The notes under the pieces were generated by a model. That model saw only the letters and a list, made by a program, of their open reading frames with translations. It ran no database searches and was not told where the DNA came from. 64,000 nt of DNA from Spongiivirga citrea. Lineage in GTDB: Bacteria > Bacteroidota > Bacteroidia > Flavobacteriales > Flavobacteriaceae. The position numbers and the translations under genes were made by a program. Location of the stretch: positions 124,001 through 188,000 of the forward strand of contig NZ_JAABOQ010000004.1 in assembly GCF_010671565.1 (NCBI RefSeq), in the 5' to 3' direction. Shown here in pieces: positions 53,289 through 62,613 of the stretch; within the stretch, counting starts at the first letter, position 1; the number at the start of each line of letters is the position of its first letter.

Positions 53289-53954
53289 TTAGTTCTTGTC
53301 CTCAAGCAAGGGAACAAAACGAAATTCGCCAAACTCTTCTTTAGCAAATGCCTTTTCTGAAGTACGAGTAAACAAAGTCATTATTTGCGGATCCTCGCCT
53401 ACAGGAATAACAAGTCTCCCTCCTACTTTTAGCTGACTCAACAAAGGTTTAGGAACGAAAGGTGCTCCTGCAGTTACAATAATTCCATCGAATGGTGCTT
53501 GCTCTTCTAGGCCTTTATAACCATCACCGAAAATAAGTTGTTTGGGACGATAACCAAGTTTAGACAATAACAGTTTTGTCTTTTTGTATAGTTCCTGCTG
53601 CCGTTCAATACTATAAACTTTCGCCCCCATTTCTAAAAGAACCGCGGTTTGATATCCTGAGCCTGTACCTATTTCTAGAATATTAGCACCCGACTTAATG
53701 CGAAGTAATTCAGATTGAAAAGCTACTGTATATGGCTGTGATATTGTCTGATTAGCCGCAATAGGAAAAGCTTTGTCTTGATAAGCATGCGACTCGAAGC
53801 TAGAATCTAAGTACAAATGCCGCGGAATCGTTTCGATTGCTTTTAATATAGCAGCGTCTTTTATTCCCTTTTTTCTGAGAACGTCAGCTAACTGCTTTCG
53901 CATTCCTTGATGCTTAAAAGTATCTTTCAAGATGGGTATGTTTAGTTTTTGCAA
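53289..53954 (-). CDS. pcm: Protein-L-isoaspartate O-methyltransferase
   Basis: A 221-residue AdoMet-dependent methyltransferase that repairs damaged isoaspartyl residues. IGTGSGYQTAVL is the AdoMet-binding motif, YSIERQQEL follows, and QTISQPYTVAFQ is typical of the family. It converges with smpB; no clear terminator lies in the 8 bases between their ends. Confidence 0.95.
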   Translation of the reverse strand: MQKLNIPILKDTFKHQGMRKQLADVLRKKGIKDAAILKAIETIPRHLYLDSSFESHAYQDKAFPIAANQTISQPYTVAFQSELLRIKSGANILEIGTGSGYQTAVLLEMGAKVYSIERQQELYKKTKLLLSKLGYRPKQLIFGDGYKGLEEQAPFDGIIVTAGAPFVPKPLLSQLKVGGRLVIPVGEDPQIMTLFTRTSEKAFAKEEFGEFRFVPLLEDKN

Positions 53955-54000
53955 ATAAACAATTCTGACGGGAAATATCTCAAATTAAGACAAAAAAAAG

Positions 54001-54032
54001 AAGGACAAGGCTCACCTAAACGCCTTGTCCTT
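54001..54032 (-). terminator. Terminator for the small membrane gene (minus strand)
   Basis: AAGGACAAGGC (54001-54011) and GCCTTGTCCTT (54022-54032) form an 11 bp stem; on the minus strand a run of eight T follows one base later. It lies about 30 bases after the stop of the small membrane gene. Confidence 0.8.
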
Positions 54033-54060
54033 CGTGCACAACATTGATTAACCCAATATA

Positions 54061-54201
54061 CTATTTCACGAATGGTATAAAGTCACTAATTTTTTTAAAT
54101 CTGGTTTGAATGATCTTACCTAACCGGAATGCGGTTAGAAAAACCAAAGTCAAAACTACTACCGAAAGGAGTACCAGAAATAACCTTTCAATAAACACCA
54201 T
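54061..54201 (-). CDS. Small single-pass membrane protein (46 residues)
   Basis: Reading the minus strand from the ATG at 54201-54199 gives a 46-residue peptide: MVFIERLFLVLLSVVVLTLV, then FLTAFRLGKIIQTRFKKISD and FIPFVK. The first 24 residues form one membrane helix, followed by a basic tail. A good terminator lies just downstream on the same strand, which supports a real transcript. No promoter motif was found. Function unknown. Confidence 0.6.
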   Translation of the reverse strand: MVFIERLFLVLLSVVVLTLVFLTAFRLGKIIQTRFKKISDFIPFVK

Positions 54202-54513
54202 AACATGTAGTTCTAGTTTATATTTTTTTGCCACGAGAATCGTTTGGGGTGATTCTCGTAGCGTATAACATTTATGAGCAGGTTAGAATAGTTTACTAGT
54301 TTGCTTAAGCGTGTATTCTCTCCTTAATCATCATTTCACTAATTCAAAAAACTTAAAATATCATCTTAACGATGTTTCAAATGTAATATAATATTTGTTA
54401 TTAACAAATTTTGTTTACAACAAATATTTTAAAAAATTTAATTACCTAAATAAAAACAGCTCAAAAGCCAACAAAATCAGCCATTTAAGCAATCTTCTAT
54501 TATTTCATTTTTT

Positions 54514-54545
54514 TTTGCCAAAGCGGTTGCTGAATGGTACTTTTG
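54514..54545 (+). promoter_or_regulatory. Bacteroidota promoter of the Gfo/Idh gene
   Basis: TTTG (54514-54517), 20 bases of spacer, then TACTTTTG (54538-54545): an exact fit to the -33/-7 consensus. The expected start of transcription is near 54552, ten bases before the ATG. Confidence 0.7.
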
Positions 54546-54561
54546 TGGGAAAATCGAGTGT

Positions 54562-55521
54562 ATGCTTAAAGCAGGAGTACTTGGCGCTGGCCATCTTGGA
54601 AAAATTCATTTGCGCCTTCTCAATCAATCAAACAAATATGACCTTATCGGCTTTTACGATCCGGATGCGGAGAATGCGAAACGCGTCTCAGAAGAGTTCG
54701 GCTATCAAATTTTTGATACCATTGCGGACTTAATTAAAGCGGTAGATGTAGTCGATATTGTAACTCCTACACTTTCGCATTTTGATTGTGCTAAGCAATG
54801 TATAGAAGCTGGCAAACACATATTTATAGAAAAACCGATATCTAATACTGTCGATGAAGCCTTAAAAATGGTCGAATTGGCGAATGTACAGAAGGTTAAA
54901 GGTCAGGTTGGGCATGTAGAGCGTTTTAATCCAGCATTTACAGGAGTAAAAGATATGATCGAGACTCCTATGTTTATAGAAACACATCGCTTGGCAGAAT
55001 TCAATCCACGTGGGACCGATGTTCCCGTGGTACTAGATCTTATGATTCATGATATTGATGTTATACTAAGTGTTGTTAAGTCAAAAGTAAAGCAAATTAG
55101 TGCAAGTGGCGTATCGGTAATTAGCGAAACACCTGATATTGCTAATGCACGTATAGAGTTTGAAAATGGCTGCGTTGCTAATTTGACCGCAAGTCGTATA
55201 TCTTTAAAAAATATGCGTAAATCTAGATTCTTTCAAAAAGACGCTTATATATCGGTAGATTTTCTAGAGAAGAAATGTGAGGTCGTTAAAATGAAAGATG
55301 CTCCTGAAACACCAGGAGAATTTGACATGATCCTACAAAATGCCGAAGGGATTAAAAAGCAAATCTACTTTGAGAATCCAGACATCGAAGTAAATAATGC
55401 CATTTTAGACGAGCTTGAAACCTTTGCCGATGCAATTAATAACAACACCACTCCAATAGTAAGTTTAACTCAAGGCATGGAAGCTTTAAAAGTTGCGAAG
55501 CAAATTATCGATTGCTTCTAA
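54562..55521 (+). CDS. Gfo/Idh/MocA-family NAD(P)-dependent oxidoreductase
   Basis: A 319-residue protein with an N-terminal Rossmann domain (VLGAGHLGKIHLRLL, the NAD loop) and the family motif HIFIEKPISNTVDEA. The C-terminal alpha/beta domain carries the substrate site (VGHVERFNPAF, MIHDIDVIL). Such enzymes oxidise sugars or inositols; here the exact substrate is unknown. First gene of a run of + genes with tight spacing. Confidence 0.9.
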   Translation: MLKAGVLGAGHLGKIHLRLLNQSNKYDLIGFYDPDAENAKRVSEEFGYQIFDTIADLIKAVDVVDIVTPTLSHFDCAKQCIEAGKHIFIEKPISNTVDEALKMVELANVQKVKGQVGHVERFNPAFTGVKDMIETPMFIETHRLAEFNPRGTDVPVVLDLMIHDIDVILSVVKSKVKQISASGVSVISETPDIANARIEFENGCVANLTASRISLKNMRKSRFFQKDAYISVDFLEKKCEVVKMKDAPETPGEFDMILQNAEGIKKQIYFENPDIEVNNAILDELETFADAINNNTTPIVSLTQGMEALKVAKQIIDCF

Positions 55522-55534
55522 ATAATAAAAAATC

Positions 55535-56299
55535 ATGATTAGACCTTACGTTTTAGCCGACACAAATTGGAAACATCTTAAGGACTTTAAGTATGATTTG
55601 GCAATTTTACCCTGGGGAGCCACAGAGGCACATAATTATCATCTACCCTATTCAACTGATGTGATCGAGGGAACGGCAGTTGCTGAAGAGTCTGGTAAAA
55701 TTGCCTGGGAAAAAGGTGCCAAAGTGGTCATACTTCCCACTATTCCATTTGGAGTTAACACAGGACAATCAGATATATATTTAGATGTAAATCTAAATCC
55801 AAGTACACAGTTCGCTATCTTAAAGGATGTCATTACTGTCCTAGACCGGCAAGGAATTCGAAAATTTATGATTCTAAATAGTCATGGTGGTAATAACTGG
55901 AAATCCATTGTAAGAGAACTGGGACTGCTGTTTCCGAAAATGTTCTTGTGTGTAGGCGAATGGGTAAAAACAGTTGATAGAACTAAGTATTTTGACGACC
56001 CGGGAGACCATGCCGATGAAATGGAAACAAGTCTTATTCTTCATCTTGCACCAGATTTAGTTTTAGACAAAAAAGAATGGGGAGATGGAAATGAAAAGAA
56101 GAATAAAATAGAAGCTTTTACTCAAGGTTGGGCATGGTCAGAAAGACCTTGGTCCAAAATTAGCGAAGATACTGGTGTAGGCAATCCACAGGCTTCAACA
56201 AAAGCCAAAGGGGAACGCTTTTTTAACGCCATATGTGAAAAAATGGGGCAACTGTTTGTTGAAATTGCTGAAGCAGATACTGATAATTTATATGAATAA
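55535..56299 (+). CDS. Creatininase-family protein
   Basis: A 254-residue protein: LAILPWGATEAHNYHLPYST (metal-binding Glu and His), then ILNSHGGNNW (the hallmark), then GDHADEMETSLILHL. Likely a metal-dependent amidohydrolase. Creatininase itself is unlikely; the true substrate is unknown. Confidence 0.9.
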   Translation: MIRPYVLADTNWKHLKDFKYDLAILPWGATEAHNYHLPYSTDVIEGTAVAEESGKIAWEKGAKVVILPTIPFGVNTGQSDIYLDVNLNPSTQFAILKDVITVLDRQGIRKFMILNSHGGNNWKSIVRELGLLFPKMFLCVGEWVKTVDRTKYFDDPGDHADEMETSLILHLAPDLVLDKKEWGDGNEKKNKIEAFTQGWAWSERPWSKISEDTGVGNPQASTKAKGERFFNAICEKMGQLFVEIAEADTDNLYE

Positions 56300-56416
56300 G
56301 ACTTATTTCAATTTTAAAGCTGATACTTTTAATTAATAATTCTGAAAAGCATTTTCTTTTAATAAATCATTAATCACAATTTTGAAATTCACTTGAATAC
56401 AAAAACAACATATCAA

Positions 56417-57304
56417 ATGAAAAACATTGCAGTAATAGGCGCAGGTACCATGGGAAATGGTATTGCACACACCTTTGCTCAAAAAGGATTTAAGGTTAGT
56501 CTTATCGATATTTCACCGGAAGCGCTGGAAAGAGGTCTAGGCACGATCGCTAAAAATCTTGACCGCATGATCGTCAAAGAAAAAATTAGTGAAGCGGACA
56601 AAAAGGAGACCCTAGATAATATCAATTCTATAACCGATCTTAATAAAGGTGTTTCCAATACCGATTTAATTGTTGAAGCGGCTACTGAAAATGTCGATTT
56701 AAAATTGAAAATATTCAAGCAAATTGATGAAGCAAGTCCTAAAAATGCAATTTTAGCGACTAACACCTCATCTATTTCCATTACCAAAATTGCCGCTGTA
56801 ACTAGTAGGCCAGAAGCGGTTATAGGGATGCATTTTATGAATCCTGTCCCAATTATGAAATTGGTTGAAGTAATCAGAGGATACAGTACTTCCGACGAAG
56901 TCACCAATCAAATAATGGAACTTTCTAAGACATTAGGTAAAGTGCCGACCGAGGTAAACGATTATCCGGGTTTTGTAGCCAATCGCATTTTAATGCCAAT
57001 GATTAATGAAGCGATAGAGACCCTGTATAATGGTGTTGCTGGAGTTAGTGAGATCGACACGGTAATGAAACTGGGTATGGCACACCCAATGGGCCCACTA
57101 CAATTAGCAGATTTTATTGGCTTAGATGTATGCTTATCAATTTTGCACGTCATGTACGAGGGGTTTAAAAACCCGAAGTATGCCCCTTGCCCACTATTAG
57201 TAAATATGGTACAAGCTGGGAAAATGGGTGTTAAATCTGGTGAAGGGTTTTATGATTATTCAACTTCCAGAAAGGCAGAAGTAGTGTCTGCACAGTTCAA
57301 TTAA
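56417..57304 (+). CDS. 3-hydroxyacyl-CoA dehydrogenase (3-hydroxybutyryl-CoA dehydrogenase type)
   Basis: 295 residues from the ATG at 56417. The upstream TTG at 56393 would add eight residues before the NAD site. VIGAGTMGNGIAHTFAQKG is the NAD loop, IVEAATENVDLKLKIF and TNTSSISIT follow, and MHFMNPVP with the catalytic His is conserved. It oxidises L-3-hydroxyacyl-CoA in fatty acid or butyrate metabolism. It overlaps the DUF1015 gene by one base. Confidence 0.93.
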   Translation: MKNIAVIGAGTMGNGIAHTFAQKGFKVSLIDISPEALERGLGTIAKNLDRMIVKEKISEADKKETLDNINSITDLNKGVSNTDLIVEAATENVDLKLKIFKQIDEASPKNAILATNTSSISITKIAAVTSRPEAVIGMHFMNPVPIMKLVEVIRGYSTSDEVTNQIMELSKTLGKVPTEVNDYPGFVANRILMPMINEAIETLYNGVAGVSEIDTVMKLGMAHPMGPLQLADFIGLDVCLSILHVMYEGFKNPKYAPCPLLVNMVQAGKMGVKSGEGFYDYSTSRKAEVVSAQFN

Positions 57305-58539
57305 TGGCCAAAATAATCCCATTTAAAGCTGTACGAGCACCCAAACACAAGGCGAATCTTGTGCCTTCTCGTTCCTACGAAGATTATGATTTTCGGGACT
57401 TAGAAGCGCAATTGGCTTACAATCCGTTTTCCTTCTTACAAATCATTAATCCGGGTTATAAATTCCATAAAAATGTTTCGGGTGCCGAGCGTTTTCAACT
57501 TGTTAAAAATCGTTATTTAGAGTTTAAAGAAGACAAAACGCTAATTCAAGACGAACAGCCTTGTCTTTATCTCTACAAAATAAAAACTCGAAATAATAGC
57601 TTTTGCGGTATCATTGCTGGCACGAGCTCACAAGATTATAAAGATGACCTCATCAAAAAACATGAGGATACACTAGAAAAACGAGAACAATTATTTACCC
57701 AGTATCTTAAAACAGTTGGCTTTAATGCAGAACCGGTACTACTCACCTACCCGGATAATGATCAGATCGCAACTACCCTGGAAAAGATAATGCAACTACC
57801 AGCTGAATATGAATTTACTACAACCGATCGTGTTTCCCACTTTTTGTGGGTTGTAAATGAGGAGAATCTAATCAGTTCGATTCAATCATATTTTCAAGAC
57901 CTTGGCTCTGTTTATATTGCTGATGGACATCATCGATCTTCTTCTTCTAACTTATTAACGGACCAGCTAGCTAGAGAAAATCCCGAGCATACGGGAAAAG
58001 AGCCCTATAACTTTTTTATGAGTTATTTAATTCCAGAATCCGATCTTAAAATATACGAGTTTAACCGATTGGTTAAGGACCTCAATGGACTAGATAAAGA
58101 GTCGTTTTTAATGAAGTTAGACAAATGGTTTCGTATTGAAAACCGCGGAGCGGAGTTATACAAACCATCTAAAAAACATCATTTCGGAATGTATTTAGAT
58201 GGCGACTTCTATTCGCTATATCTGCGGAAATCTATTTACGAATTCACTGATGCCTTGAGTAGTCTTGATACCCAGATATTGCATAAAATTGTGCTAGAAC
58301 CTATCTTGGGTATTACTGATTTACGTAATGATAAGCGTATTGAATATGGCTATGGTAAACACAATGTCATAAAAATGAAGAATTTAATTGACGAAGGTGA
58401 ATTTTCGGTTGGTTTTAGTTTAATTCCTGTAACTATAGAAGAAATGAAAGCTATTGCCGATGCTGGTTTGACTATGCCGCCAAAAAGCACCTATATTGAA
58501 CCTAAATTAAGAAGCGGACTTACAATTTATGAATTCTGA
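57304..58539 (+). CDS. DUF1015 family protein
   Basis: A 411-residue protein. IIPFKAVRAPKHKANLV at the start, IADGHHRSSSSNLL in the middle and IKMKNLIDEGEFSVGFSLIP near the end are DUF1015 hallmarks; the family is widespread in Bacteroidota and of unknown function. Overlaps its neighbours at both ends, so it sits in an operon with them. Confidence 0.9.
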   Translation: MAKIIPFKAVRAPKHKANLVPSRSYEDYDFRDLEAQLAYNPFSFLQIINPGYKFHKNVSGAERFQLVKNRYLEFKEDKTLIQDEQPCLYLYKIKTRNNSFCGIIAGTSSQDYKDDLIKKHEDTLEKREQLFTQYLKTVGFNAEPVLLTYPDNDQIATTLEKIMQLPAEYEFTTTDRVSHFLWVVNEENLISSIQSYFQDLGSVYIADGHHRSSSSNLLTDQLARENPEHTGKEPYNFFMSYLIPESDLKIYEFNRLVKDLNGLDKESFLMKLDKWFRIENRGAELYKPSKKHHFGMYLDGDFYSLYLRKSIYEFTDALSSLDTQILHKIVLEPILGITDLRNDKRIEYGYGKHNVIKMKNLIDEGEFSVGFSLIPVTIEEMKAIADAGLTMPPKSTYIEPKLRSGLTIYEF

Positions 58540-59209
58540 AAGCAACATAGCAAAAGCTATTAATAGCTACATCGACGAATTGCCGTCGCATGTTACACTT
58601 GTCGCTGTGTCTAAAACCAAACCCAATGACACTATTATGGAAGCGTATGATGCAGGGCAGCGTGTTTTTGGTGAGAACAAAATCCAAGATATGGCAACCA
58701 AGTGGGAAGCATTGCCAAAAGATATTGAATGGCATATGATTGGTCATGTTCAACGAAACAAGGTAAAGTATATGGCTCCTTTTGTAAGCTTAATACATGG
58801 TGTAGATAGCCTTAAACTTTTAAAAGAAATCGATAAACAAGCCAAAAAGAATAATCGAATAATTAACTGTTTATTACAAGTTCATATTGCTCAAGAAAGT
58901 ACCAAATTTGGCTTCGATGATGCCGAAATTCGCAACCTCATCAGTTCTAATGAACTTTCGGAGTTGGATAATATAGTAATACAGGGCTTGATGGGTATGG
59001 CCACTTTTACAGATGATGAAGAACAGATAAAATCTGAATTCAAATCGCTAAACGCCTTATTTACAGAACTGAAAAATAAACCAGACACTGCAAATCTAAA
59101 ACCTCAAATACTATCAATGGGCATGAGTGGTGATTACCAACTCGCCATTGACTGCGGCAGCACAATGGTACGAATAGGAAGTAGTATATTTGGCGCACGT
59201 AATTACTGA
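58529..59209 (+). CDS. YggS-family pyridoxal-phosphate-binding protein
   Basis: A 226-residue protein. VTLVAVSKTKPNDTIMEAYD holds the PLP-binding Lys, VFGENKIQD and WHMIGHVQRNKVK are conserved, and SMGMSGDYQLAIDCGSTMVR is the phosphate site. It keeps PLP balance and has no known enzyme activity of its own. Confidence 0.94.
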   Translation: MNSESNIAKAINSYIDELPSHVTLVAVSKTKPNDTIMEAYDAGQRVFGENKIQDMATKWEALPKDIEWHMIGHVQRNKVKYMAPFVSLIHGVDSLKLLKEIDKQAKKNNRIINCLLQVHIAQESTKFGFDDAEIRNLISSNELSELDNIVIQGLMGMATFTDDEEQIKSEFKSLNALFTELKNKPDTANLKPQILSMGMSGDYQLAIDCGSTMVRIGSSIFGARNY

Positions 59210-59220
59210 TAAAATACACT

Positions 59221-60579
59221 TTGTACGCAATACTGGATATAGAAACCACAGGAGGGAAGTTTAATGAAGAAGGGACTACCGAGGTGGCAATTTACCGTTT
59301 TGATGGTCATAAGGTAGTCGACCAGTTTATTAGCCTAGTCAATCCTGAAAAAGAAATTCAACCTTTTGTTGTCAATTTAACTGGCATTAACAACAATATG
59401 CTTAAGTCGGCGCCTAAGTTCTATGAGGTTGCCAAGCGCATTGTCGAAATCACAGAAGACTGCGTGATAGTGGCGCATAATGCAGAATTTGATTACAGAG
59501 TATTACGCAATGAGTTTAATCGGCTAGGTTTTGACTTTCAAAGAAAAACCTTGTGTACTGTTGAACTTGCTCAACATCTAATTCCGGATCAACCCTCTTA
59601 TAGCTTAGGAAAGTTAGTTCGAACATTGGGTATTCCAATGAGCGATCGGCATAGAGCATCAGGAGATGCAATGGCTACGGTAAAGCTATTTAAGCTGTTG
59701 TTAGCAAAAGATATTGAAAAGAATATTATTCAACAATCTATTCAATCTGGCATTACCACTGTTCTGCCCAGTAAATTACTTGATATTGTTGAGGATATAC
59801 CTTCGGAAACCGGCATTTTATATATACACGATAAAGCCGGCAGTATTATTTACATTGAGCATAGCCGAAATTTAAAACGAAAAGTTAATCAGCATTTTAC
59901 AGGACAAAAGGAAATTTCTAAAAGAATACAGAAGCTAGTTGCTAGTGTAACATATGCCTTAACTGGCAATGAGTTAATTGCTCAGCTAAAAGCCTATGAG
60001 GAGATCAACACTAACCGACCTAGTCTTAATAAAAATGTAAAACCAATCTTCAGAACCGCCCTTTATAAACAGTCAACAGTAGATGGATATATTCATCTTT
60101 CAATAGATAAGCCCGATAAGCGTAAGCAGGAAATCAGCACCTTTACAAGTTATGCCCAAGCGAGAGCTGTTTTAATCAAACTGTCTGAAAAATTTGAATT
60201 GTGTGCTAGTGTTAACCGGTTAATTCCGAGAGGGAAATACTGTGTTGAGGAAAATATAGTGTATTGCAAAGGGACATGCGAACAAAAGGAAACTCCGGAC
60301 ACCTATAATCAGCGTGTTGAGGCGCTAATTCAGTACCAGCAATTCGATCATCAAACAATGGCTTTTATTGATCGAGGGCGCGAGGTTGATGAACGTTCTG
60401 TAATTCTTATCGAAAATGGAAAATACGCTGGATATGGCTTTTACAATCTCAATTTTCAACTCAATAATTTATCCGTTCTAAAAACAATTATAACGCCTGC
60501 TAAAGATAGTATCGAGGCCCGTCATTTGATCAAGGCATATTCTCGAAAGAAAAAAGGGTTAAAAGTAATTGAGCTGTAA
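59221..60579 (+). CDS. Exonuclease (DnaQ-like) fused to a GIY-YIG domain
   Basis: A 452-residue protein. Residues 1-165 form a DEDDh 3'-5' exonuclease (LDIETTGG, AHNAEFDYRVL, HRASGDAMATVKL), as in the polymerase III epsilon chain. Residues about 195-285 form a GIY-YIG nuclease core (GILYIHDKAGSIIYIEHSRN) of the UvrC type; the C-terminal half is unassigned but conserved in related proteins. Likely a DNA repair or processing enzyme. The start is TTG. Confidence 0.88.
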   Translation: MYAILDIETTGGKFNEEGTTEVAIYRFDGHKVVDQFISLVNPEKEIQPFVVNLTGINNNMLKSAPKFYEVAKRIVEITEDCVIVAHNAEFDYRVLRNEFNRLGFDFQRKTLCTVELAQHLIPDQPSYSLGKLVRTLGIPMSDRHRASGDAMATVKLFKLLLAKDIEKNIIQQSIQSGITTVLPSKLLDIVEDIPSETGILYIHDKAGSIIYIEHSRNLKRKVNQHFTGQKEISKRIQKLVASVTYALTGNELIAQLKAYEEINTNRPSLNKNVKPIFRTALYKQSTVDGYIHLSIDKPDKRKQEISTFTSYAQARAVLIKLSEKFELCASVNRLIPRGKYCVEENIVYCKGTCEQKETPDTYNQRVEALIQYQQFDHQTMAFIDRGREVDERSVILIENGKYAGYGFYNLNFQLNNLSVLKTIITPAKDSIEARHLIKAYSRKKKGLKVIEL

Positions 60580-60689
60580 AAATTTAGCAGACCCCTTTTT
60601 TATCATTGAAGCTAGATTCTTTTGGGACCGCATCCTTTTCAAATAGACAAACTAAGATTTCTTATTTTTACTAAAATCTTCTAACGAAA

Positions 60690-61514
60690 TTGAATACAAA
60701 GTCCAGAGCATCTTGGCGACATAGGCTTCATGAAATTATTTATGAAGCAGATACCAAAGTTGGTAAAACATTCGATATTGTTTTATTATGGGTTATTATC
60801 TTGAGTATCATTTTGGTAATGCTCGAAAGTGTCCCCAGTTTCGATGCTAAATATCACGATCAACTCAATATTGCGGAATGGATTATTACAATTCTTTTTA
60901 GTTTGGAATACATAGCGCGTATTCTAGTAGTCAAAAAGCCAACCAAATATATATTTAGTTTTTTCGGCATTGTAGATTTACTATCAACCATCCCGAAATA
61001 CCTCTCCTTAATCTTAGGGGGATCTCATTTTTTGGTGGCCGTAAGAGCACTACGCTTACTTCGTGTTTTTCGTATTTTAAAGTTAGTGCGCTACATGGGT
61101 GAAGCAAAACTACTAACTAGGGCTCTTCAGGCTAGTAAGCATAAAATATTCGTTTTTATATTTTCTGTTGTAATCCTATCGGTCATATTAGGAACGATCA
61201 TGTATCTCGTTGAAGGACCAGAACACGGTTTTACAAGTATACCTAGAAGTGTTTATTGGACTATTGTTACACTCACTACTGTTGGCTATGGTGATATCGC
61301 GCCTGAAACTGCACAAGGACAATTTATTGCTACTTTAGTCATGATTATGGGTTATGGCATTATTGCAGTTCCTACAGGCATCGTAACATCAGAACTTACT
61401 GCTATTAGCAGAGAGTCAAACAACACGCAAGCTTGTCCTAGTTGTATGGATGAAAATCACGCTGATAATGCTATTTTTTGTCATAAATGTGGCGATCGTT
61501 TAAATGAAGAATAA
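60690..61514 (+). CDS. Voltage-gated potassium channel with C-terminal zinc ribbon
   Basis: A 274-residue protein with six membrane segments; RALRLLRVFRILKLVRY is the positively charged S4 helix, TTVGYGD the potassium selectivity filter. The C-terminus (CPSC, CHKCGDRL) is a zinc ribbon. Start at TTG 60690. It overlaps miaA by 11 bases. Confidence 0.92.
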   Translation: MNTKSRASWRHRLHEIIYEADTKVGKTFDIVLLWVIILSIILVMLESVPSFDAKYHDQLNIAEWIITILFSLEYIARILVVKKPTKYIFSFFGIVDLLSTIPKYLSLILGGSHFLVAVRALRLLRVFRILKLVRYMGEAKLLTRALQASKHKIFVFIFSVVILSVILGTIMYLVEGPEHGFTSIPRSVYWTIVTLTTVGYGDIAPETAQGQFIATLVMIMGYGIIAVPTGIVTSELTAISRESNNTQACPSCMDENHADNAIFCHKCGDRLNEE

Positions 61515-62412
61515 GTATCTAATTGCGATCATAGGACCAACTGCCATTGGTAAAACTGCATTATCAATAAAGCTGGCATCTCATTTTAATGCTGAGATCA
61601 TCTCGGCAGATTCCCGTCAGTTTTTTAAGGAAATGAGAATTGGTACTGCGGTTCCTTCTGTTAAAGAATTAGCCCAAGCTAACCACCATTTTATTCAACA
61701 TAAGTCCATTTTTGATTCGTATAGTGTTGGTGATTTCGAAAAGGAAGCGATTATCAAATTGGATGATCTTTTCTCAAAAAACAATGTCGTTATTATGGTT
61801 GGCGGTTCTGGTTTATATGTTGATGCTGTTGTAAAAGGTCTTGATCATTTTCCTGAGGTTGATCCTTCTATTAGAGAAGAATTAAATTCTCTTTTTGAAA
61901 AAGAAGGCATCACTTCCTTACAAACTCAATTGCAAACACTGGATCCAGAATATGCCCAACGTGTCGATATGGAAAATTCACATCGATTGATACGGGCTTT
62001 AGAAATTTGTATTGGAACTGGCAAACCATATTCTTCATTTTTAAGTAATCCCAATAAAGAGCGAACGTTTAAAACTATCAAAGTTGGACTCACTGCCGAT
62101 AGACAGATTGTTTATGATCGTATTAACCGTCGAGTCGATATCATGATCGATGAGGGTCTCTTGGAAGAAGCCAAAGCGCTTCATAAGCACAAAAGCCTCA
62201 ACGCTTTACAAACTGTTGGTTACAAGGAGCTGTTCCATTATTTTGAAGGAGAATGGGACTTAGACTTCACTATTTCAGAAATCAAGAAAAATACGCGCCG
62301 TTTTGCAAAACGACAATTTACTTGGTTTAAGAAAGATGAAACTACGTTATGGTTTGATTATGAAGCAGCGTTGGAAGAAGTGTTAAAAGCGCTCGAAGAA
62401 AGAATTTCTTAA
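61504..62412 (+). CDS. miaA: tRNA dimethylallyltransferase MiaA
   Basis: A 302-residue protein, the usual size, which adds a dimethylallyl group to A37 of tRNAs reading U-starting codons. IIGPTAIGKTALSIKLA is the P-loop, ISADSRQFFKEMRIGTA the tRNA-binding part, TRRFAKRQFTWFK the C-terminal RNA contact. Confidence 0.96.
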   Translation: MKNKYLIAIIGPTAIGKTALSIKLASHFNAEIISADSRQFFKEMRIGTAVPSVKELAQANHHFIQHKSIFDSYSVGDFEKEAIIKLDDLFSKNNVVIMVGGSGLYVDAVVKGLDHFPEVDPSIREELNSLFEKEGITSLQTQLQTLDPEYAQRVDMENSHRLIRALEICIGTGKPYSSFLSNPNKERTFKTIKVGLTADRQIVYDRINRRVDIMIDEGLLEEAKALHKHKSLNALQTVGYKELFHYFEGEWDLDFTISEIKKNTRRFAKRQFTWFKKDETTLWFDYEAALEEVLKALEERIS

Positions 62413-62560
62413 GGGATCTCGATACATTTTTCATTTTCTTATCAGTCAATGAAAAACACTCGATGTAAGATGGTTAAAGCGAGATGCTCGTGTCTCCAGA
62501 TTCGTTCTCGATACAATCCCGATAGCGATCGGAATCACTCGAACTGACATTTCGATTAAC
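62413..62560. repeat. Short REP-like hairpin region
   Basis: CCGATAGCGATCGG (62519-62532) and nearby TCTCGATA, GCGAGATGC and CACTCGAAC repeats look like dispersed intergenic palindromes of the TCGAGA type often seen in flavobacterial genomes. No gene. Confidence 0.45.
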
Positions 62561-62561
62561 A

Positions 62562-62591
62562 AAAAGCCTCAAGATTTCTCTTGAGGCTTTT
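62562..62591. terminator. Bidirectional terminator between miaA and the response regulator
   Basis: AAAAGCCTCAAGA (62562-62574) and TCTTGAGGCTTTT (62579-62591) form a 13 bp stem with a 4-base loop, flanked by A and T runs, between two convergent genes. Confidence 0.88.
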
Positions 62592-62613
62592 ACTTTATTT
62601 CTTTGAGTTAAAA

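Noticed and set aside
54395-54733. 112-residue plus frame before the Gfo/Idh gene
   Set aside because: It overlaps the promoter and the first third of the true gene in another frame.
56479-56907. 142-residue minus frame within the 3-hydroxyacyl-CoA dehydrogenase gene
   Set aside because: Opposite-strand shadow of a well-supported gene.
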